64,000 nt of DNA from Capsicum annuum (Eukaryota; Streptophyta; Magnoliopsida; Solanales; Solanaceae): contig NC_061122.1 in the NCBI RefSeq assembly GCF_002878395.1, forward strand, positions 78,114,240-78,178,239, in the 5' to 3' direction. The notes beneath the pieces are model-generated. The model searched no databases. It was not told where the DNA came from and worked only from the letters and a program-made list of their open reading frames with translations. A program made the translations under genes and the position numbers. Shown one piece after another: positions 58,577 through 64,000 of this stretch. Position 1 is the stretch's first letter. Each line of letters starts with the position of its first letter.

Positions 58577-60698
58577 TGTTAGAGTCACACCCCTTTTTTC
58601 ACCAAAAAGAATTGTTTTAAGTTTGAAAGGGTTCTTATTATTAAAGTGACTAAATAAATATTTTTGTCGAAAAAGGATTATTTATAATTAAAATCAGAGT
58701 CTCCAATTTACATAAATCTGGTGTGCTAAGTCACCTTTGAAAAATTCTTTTTAAAAAGAATTTGAATCTTTAAAATTGGTTTGCGAATAGAGATTCTAGT
58801 TCAAGAATTTTGTTGACCGAGGGGAAGGATTAGGCACCCCTCGATCCTGTGGTTTGACCATGGTCTCTTGGTGGAGCATATCAGCTAATTTAACACTATG
58901 AATTTATAAACCACACAAAAACACACACAATAATCAAACAAATAACAAACAAAATAAATCCCAAAAAGTATAATGTTCATTCAAATGATACATTCCCAAA
59001 ATAAAAAATGCAAAAATGTAAACCTATGCTAGCCTACACTAATCCTAAACTATGCTCCAATGCTTTACCCAATGCCTTGGGCCTTCATCATAGACGTCCT
59101 CTGAGTACAAAATACTTCAGGGCATTCCCTGGTGAATGAGTACAATATAACCTCGGGGCATTCCCCGGTGCATAAATACATCTTGAAATCTTATGTGATA
59201 AAGTAGAAAGAACTATTCACATGCACATTCAAACATTCAACAAAGCACCATTCCTAAAATTTTCCTACTCGACTTAGCATTTGCGTACTAATTTCAATTT
59301 ATCAAAATTTCAATAATTTCAATATAATCAATGATCCAAAATTAAACCAAAACCACTTTACCAATCTTCAATTCCCTCCACCAAATTCCTTTTTATTCTC
59401 AATGAGATGTTATTTCATTAAATAATTCATAAGCCAAAGAAATCAAACAACCAATCAAACAAGTAGCAATTCAATCACCAATCAAGATAAACCAACACAT
59501 GATAATTAATCTAATGCACCCAATATCATTAATAATGAAATAAAAAGAGAAAGAGAATAGAATTGGACCTCGATTCATAGCTTTCAAACTCAAATATTAA
59601 TTGAGTCAAAAAATAAAGACCGCGTTAGAATATCCTGAGTAGAACCTTAATCAACGAACCCACAACTCAAATCGAAAATCACAAAAACTGGAAACTTGTA
59701 TTTGTTCCTTACGCTATGATTCCATCTCGTTGATGTATTTTCGGTAGTTCTTATCCTATCTGCATTGTTTTTTGATAGTTGTTTGGAAAGGTCAATAGAG
59801 AATGAACCCATTTCAGGTGTTGGTTTCTGGTTCGAAGGGTTTAACATTGGGGGTTTTCATTTTCATCTCGTTATAGCTCTGGAAAGCTCAAATGGGTAGA
59901 AAAATAGAGAGCAGATCAAATTTCAGGTGATAATTGTGTTTTTGTTTTTGTTAAAACTCACCGGAACAGCCAACCCACCATCGAATTTCTCTCTTTTAAT
60001 CTCCAATTCCCTTTTTTTCTCACTCATTTATTCTCTATCTCTCTCCATCCACCTTCCATCCCCCAATTAGATGTGTTTCTAGTTCTATATATGTGTTTTA
60101 TGTTGTGTATATTGATGGCTAAGGAGTATATGTGTGTCACCCCTTTTCTAGTGAATTTGTGCATCTGTATTATTGTGTGTATATAAAAGAATGAAAAAAT
60201 AAACAATTATGGTTGTGTGTGCATGTATTCTCTATTAAGAGCCATGGAAATTTTGTATGTGTGCGAAGAAAAAATAGAAAAAGAAAGACAATGAAGTCCT
60301 CTTCTTCACTGTGTATGCATGGTATGTGCATGTATTCTGTTATCTATGGAAACATGATGAAGGATGTGTGTATGAATATGGTGGTCCCCCCGTAAATATT
60401 GTGATCTCTTTTTTCTTTCTTGTATATGAATGAATATATCTCTATCTTGTGCTGTGTATTTCTCTTGTATATGAATGGAAAATGGTGAGGTCCCCATGGG
60501 TTAAGGAGGTATAGGGTATGGGGTATAGGTGAGGTAGGGTAGTGAGGTGGGTGAGTTGGTTAAGATAGGGTTGTTAATTTGTTAGGAGTTTGCTATTTAG
60601 ATTCTTGTGGGATAAATTATTAAATGGGTGAGAGTGTATGATAAAGTGAGGTAAAAATGGATAATTTGGTTTTGGGAGGGATAAAATAGGTGTCTACA
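58577..60698 (+). repeat. G: putative LTR-like block (about 2.1 kb)
   Basis: It begins TGTTAGAGTCACACCCC and ends AGGTGTCTACA, giving TG...CA ends, and contains a short GAGGGGAAGGATTAGGCACC block near 58820, duplicated CATTCCC(C/T)GGTG words near 59128-59172 and a TATA-like CTATATATG near 60084. Sequence after the end (CATGCCCCTTTTTTGGTG) mirrors the start. There is no second copy in the window, no PBS, PPT or TSD, so the call is tentative. Reading frames inside are low-complexity. Confidence 0.35.
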
Positions 60699-61368
60699 TC
60701 ATGCCCCTTTTTTGGTGTAAACACAAAGTGTTTTCAGATAAAAATATAGACAATGAGACCGAATTTTGACCCGACCATTATTCAAAAGGAGGAAACAGAA
60801 GGAAGAAGGACAATCGAGTTGGAGAGTCGAGTGAGGTCTTGTTGAGCTTTCGGTCTGCGGCTCTATTATTACATCAAAAATGAAAATTACAAATTAAATG
60901 GATAACTGAAATTACTAAATCCTATCTAGGGAGCTTCTCCATTATCTTGACTTAAGTTTCATCACTCTATTCTTCAGGTGGGCTCCTGGCGTGCAATTTC
61001 TTCTATTTGTTGCTTGTTTTTTAGTTTCTTTACCCTGTTCTTCAGGAGGGTTCCTGACTTGCTATTTTTCAATCTGTTGACTTTCAACTTCTTCACCATG
61101 TTACTTGACTTTTTATTTATTCGTCCTATTCTTCAGGCGAGCTCCTGAAATGACATCAAAACTAAAAATAAAATTATCCCAAACAAAGATCATTATAAAG
61201 AGATTTCAATTGCCAGAAAAGTGAAGTTCCAAATAACAAGAATCAAACTTTGCCCTAGTTTATGATCAAAGGAATTTTGTGAAAGCCACATCATAACTAC
61301 TTGCAAAACCCAAACAAAGAAATGCATCTTTTATGGGTTAATTGGATTGATTCGCCTAAAAAATCATT
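60699..61368. other. Non-coding spacer with short imperfect repeats
   Basis: No gene is seen. The words TATTCTTCAGG(T/C)G(G/A)GCTCCTG occur three times (about 60969, 61035, 61127) in a degenerate array of about 65-95 bp spacing. Confidence 0.45.
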
Positions 61369-61745
61369 TTCTAGAAGTCATAGGGAATGACTTGACTAGA
61401 AAGTACATTTTCTAAGAATCAGGAGGAATGACTCGAGTAGGAAGTACATCTTCTAGGAATAAAAGGTACATCTTGTAGAAATCAAAAGGAATGACTCAAC
61501 TAAAACGTACTTCTTATAGGAATCAAGGGGAAAAACTCGACTAAAATATACGTCTTATAGGAATCAAGGGGGATGACTCGACCAGGACGTACATCTTCTA
61601 GGAATAAAGGGAAATGACTCAAACAGGAAGTACATCTTCTAGGAATCAAGGGGAAGGACTCAACTAGGAAGTGCATCTTCTAGGAACCAAGGTGACTGAC
61701 TCAACTAGGAAGTACATCTTCTAGGAATCAAGACTTTAGTTAGGA
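61369..61745 (+). repeat. Minisatellite, 41-bp unit, about nine copies
   Basis: The unit is about TCTAGGAATCAAGG, GGAATGACTC, AACTAGGAAGTACATCT; starts at 61638, 61679 and 61720 are exactly 41 bases apart. Earlier copies are more diverged and one (near 61460) is shortened. Because 41 is not a multiple of 3 the array does not encode a repeated peptide. Confidence 0.85.
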
Positions 61746-61759
61746 AGTAATTCACCTAA

Positions 61760-62660
61760 CAAGTAAAATTCAAATCACCCAATCAAGGAAGTGCGTCTCC
61801 TTACTAATGCCGCTTGAATTACCAAAATGACAAAGTCTATCTCCTTACCAATGCCGGTTGAATTACCTTAGCAAGGAAGTGCGTCTCCTTACTAATGTTG
61901 CTTGAATTACCCAAACAAGGAAATGCATCTTCTTACAAATATTGGTTGAATTACCCAAACAAGGGAGGGCGTCTCCTTAAAAATGTCATTTGAATTACCA
62001 AAACAAGGAAGTGTGTCTCCTTACTAATGCTACTTGAATTACCCAAATAAGGAAGTGCATCTACTTACAAATTTTTCTTGAATTACCCAAACAAGGAAGT
62101 ACGTCTCCTTATAAATGTTTCTTGAATTTCCCAAATATGGAAGTGTGTCTCCTTACCAATGCCGCTTGAATTGTCCAAACAAGGAAGTACGTCTCCTTAC
62201 AAATGTCTCTTGAAGTTCCCAAACAAGGAAGTGTGTCTCCTCACAAATGTCACTTGAATTACCCAAACAAGGAAGTGTGTCTCCTTACAAATGTTGCTTG
62301 AATTACCTAACCAAGGAAGTGCGTCACCTCACAAATTTTGCTTGAATTTCCCAAACAAGGTAGTGCATCTCCTTACAAATGTTGTATTAATTACCCCAAA
62401 AAAAAAGTGTTTCCTTATAAATATTGCTTGAATTACCTAAATAAAGAAGTGTGTCTCCTTAAAAATGCCACCTGAATTACCTAAATAAGGAAGTACGTCT
62501 CCTTACAAATATCACTTGAATTATCTAGATAATAAAATATGTCTTCTTACAAATGCCACTTAAATTTCCTAAGGAAATGCGTCTCCTTACAAATGTCACT
62601 TAATTTACCCATACAAGGAAATGCGTCTCCTTACAAATGTCACTTGAATTACCTAGGAAA
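61760..62660 (+). repeat. Minisatellite, 44-bp unit, about 20 copies
   Basis: The unit is about GAATTACCCAAACAAGG, AAGTGCGTCTCC, TTACAAATGTTGCTT; for example copies start at 61948 and 61992. Copies differ mainly at G/A and C/T positions and in the AATGTT(G)CTTG end. Near 62560-62585 and 62650 copies are shortened. It starts about 15 bases after the 41-bp array and shares the core AGGAAGT(A/G)C(A/G)TCT. Confidence 0.9.
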
Positions 62661-63583
62661 TACGTCCCCTAGACAAGAAAGTATGTCTTCTAGAGATATT
62701 GGATTTTGAGGTTTACCATGGTTTTAATTACAAAACCTTTGCAGCAACATTGCCTCTTGCATTTGTAGAAGTAATAATATTATGGGCTTTGATGTTTAGG
62801 CTTTGAAATCCTTTATTTGAAGGTAACATGTGTTCCTATTTCATACAAAAAAACTTATGAGTTTAAAAACAAGGTGGTTGGTTTGTGGCTTTAGGTTTCG
62901 TGGTAATCGCTCTTGCCCCCATCATATTTAATCTTGCTTCCAACCATTAGTATATGTCATTAAATTGTTGTATCATTGACCCTAACTCAGGTTATTAAGA
63001 ATGACTCTAAAACAAACACAGTATCTCTGCTTTGCAGTGTTTCTCAGATAAACCCCTTGAACCTTGGTATTTTCATGAGTTCCCATACTTGTCTTCTGAC
63101 AAAACTTTTTGCAGGCTTTATTTTAACTCATAATCGTGCCTCTTTCATATGTTAACCCTTTTGTCTTGCTTTGTGCAATTAAAGAAGTTGGTAGCCAGTT
63201 TTGAAATCTTTTCTTACTTGTTTTGACATGGACTAGACTCAAAGACAAGAGAAAAATAACAATGATTTTTATTTTGATAGCTGACTCAAGAACATAAAAT
63301 AAAAATATAAAGAAGAAATAAAAGACAATGAGTTTCCCCATTGAAACAGAGAAAAGAAAAATTTATCTGAAAATGACCGTCAATCCTAATGGTTATGACA
63401 CACCTTTTGGATTAAGCTACCTGATCTTTCCATCCAAACTTTCTACCAATTGTTCTTGAGTTAATAGCCCTGAAATTGAGTTACTTTCTTTGGCCAATTA
63501 CATTCGGAGACCTCATTCGGCTAGTGGCTCCTTGAAGGGTTTTCTCCAACGAGTCTCTATTATTTTGTTTCTCTCAGCTCACC
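62661..63583. other. Non-coding spacer, no gene seen
   Basis: AT-rich, no protein remains recognised; the 63123-63341 minus-strand frame is low-complexity. No repeat is obvious. Confidence 0.4.
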
Positions 63584-64000
63584 TGTAACACCCCACATTT
63601 TACATGTACTAGTAATGTTCACATAAAATGACATACGACTTGATTTAATTACTACCAAAATTTTTCAAGTGTTCAAGTGTTAGATTGGGGCACTATATGG
63701 AAGTCTATTTAGAGACTGTGGCCTTAAACGGAAAAAAAAAAAAACATTGACATGCTTATGGAACTTAGGGAGCTAGCAGGTGAGTCACCTGTGTGCTTAG
63801 CTTAAAAATTATATATACATGAGGGAGAAGAATTCATTCATAAGTGAACTCACTTGAAATCTAGACGTTAGTAAAAAGAAAGGGGAACGAAGACAAGGCT
63901 TAACGCCGAAACTTTCCAAGTCTTGTGACAAACGAAGCCCAAGTTAGGGAGGCTATTTAAGCCAATGGTTTAACATTATATTGGTCCAAGATGTTCAGCC
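63584..64000 (+). repeat. H: left end of another LTR, cut by the window
   Basis: It begins TGTAACACCCCACATTTTAC, the standard start of Tekay-type LTRs. A TATA-like ATTATATATACATG at about 63808-63821 is followed by GAGGGAGAAG. There is no PPT before it, so it may be a 5' or solo LTR. It runs past the window end. Confidence 0.6.

Noticed and set aside
60213..60497. Overlapping short ORFs in block G
   Set aside because: Low-complexity, rich in TGTGTG/CATATG-type words on both strands; no resemblance to proteins.
61369..62660. CRISPR array
   Set aside because: There are no unique spacers; the units are continuous tandem repeats in a plant genome.

Overview
The window is AT-rich plant nuclear DNA made almost entirely of LTR retrotransposons; I find no host gene, rRNA, tRNA or CRISPR array. 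The Ty3/gypsy polyproteins with integrase-chromodomain ends (Tekay/Del-type chromoviruses), LTRs of about 1.9-2.7 kb and primer sites matching initiator tRNA-Met point to a eudicot with heterochromatin-rich chromosomes. The LTR style resembles Solanaceae (pepper, potato, tomato) as I remember them; the family call is inference.

Most of the window is one set of nested insertions, read from TG...CA ends, 5-bp target-site duplications (TSDs), primer binding sites (PBS) and polypurine tracts (PPT). The outer element O is a plus-strand Ty3/gypsy gag-protease-RT element starting with an LTR near 661-1345. Its gag and pol are cut by three insertions. (1) T1, 3292-38022, TSD CTAAT, is a degraded plus-strand Tekay element. 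(2) N, 38468-44464, TSD GCTAT, is a non-autonomous relative of O. (3) An unclassified unit F begins at 46314 inside O's RT.

Inside T1's 3' LTR lies M, 10763-36713, a minus-strand tandem LTR-internal-LTR-internal-LTR element whose LTRs are related to T1's. M's left LTR carries two further insertions: S, a solo LTR (10908-13612, TSD ACAAC), and L, a non-coding LTR element (14590-21453, TSD TCCAT/TCCAA). Inside F lies E, 46628-56030, a minus-strand Tekay element and the best preserved one here.

The most interesting unit is N. It shares LTR and leader sequence with O and keeps a gag fused to a protease-like domain. Where RT, RNase H and integrase should follow, it has about 2.5 kb of a different, acidic coding sequence with few stops. 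N would depend on an autonomous partner such as O's family.

The right end (about 58.6-64 kb) is non-coding: a putative 2.1-kb LTR-like block G, two adjacent minisatellites with 41-bp and 44-bp units sharing a core, and at 63584 the start of another plus-strand LTR, H, which runs off the window. All coding regions carry stops, frameshifts or deletions, so every protein entry is a pseudogene.
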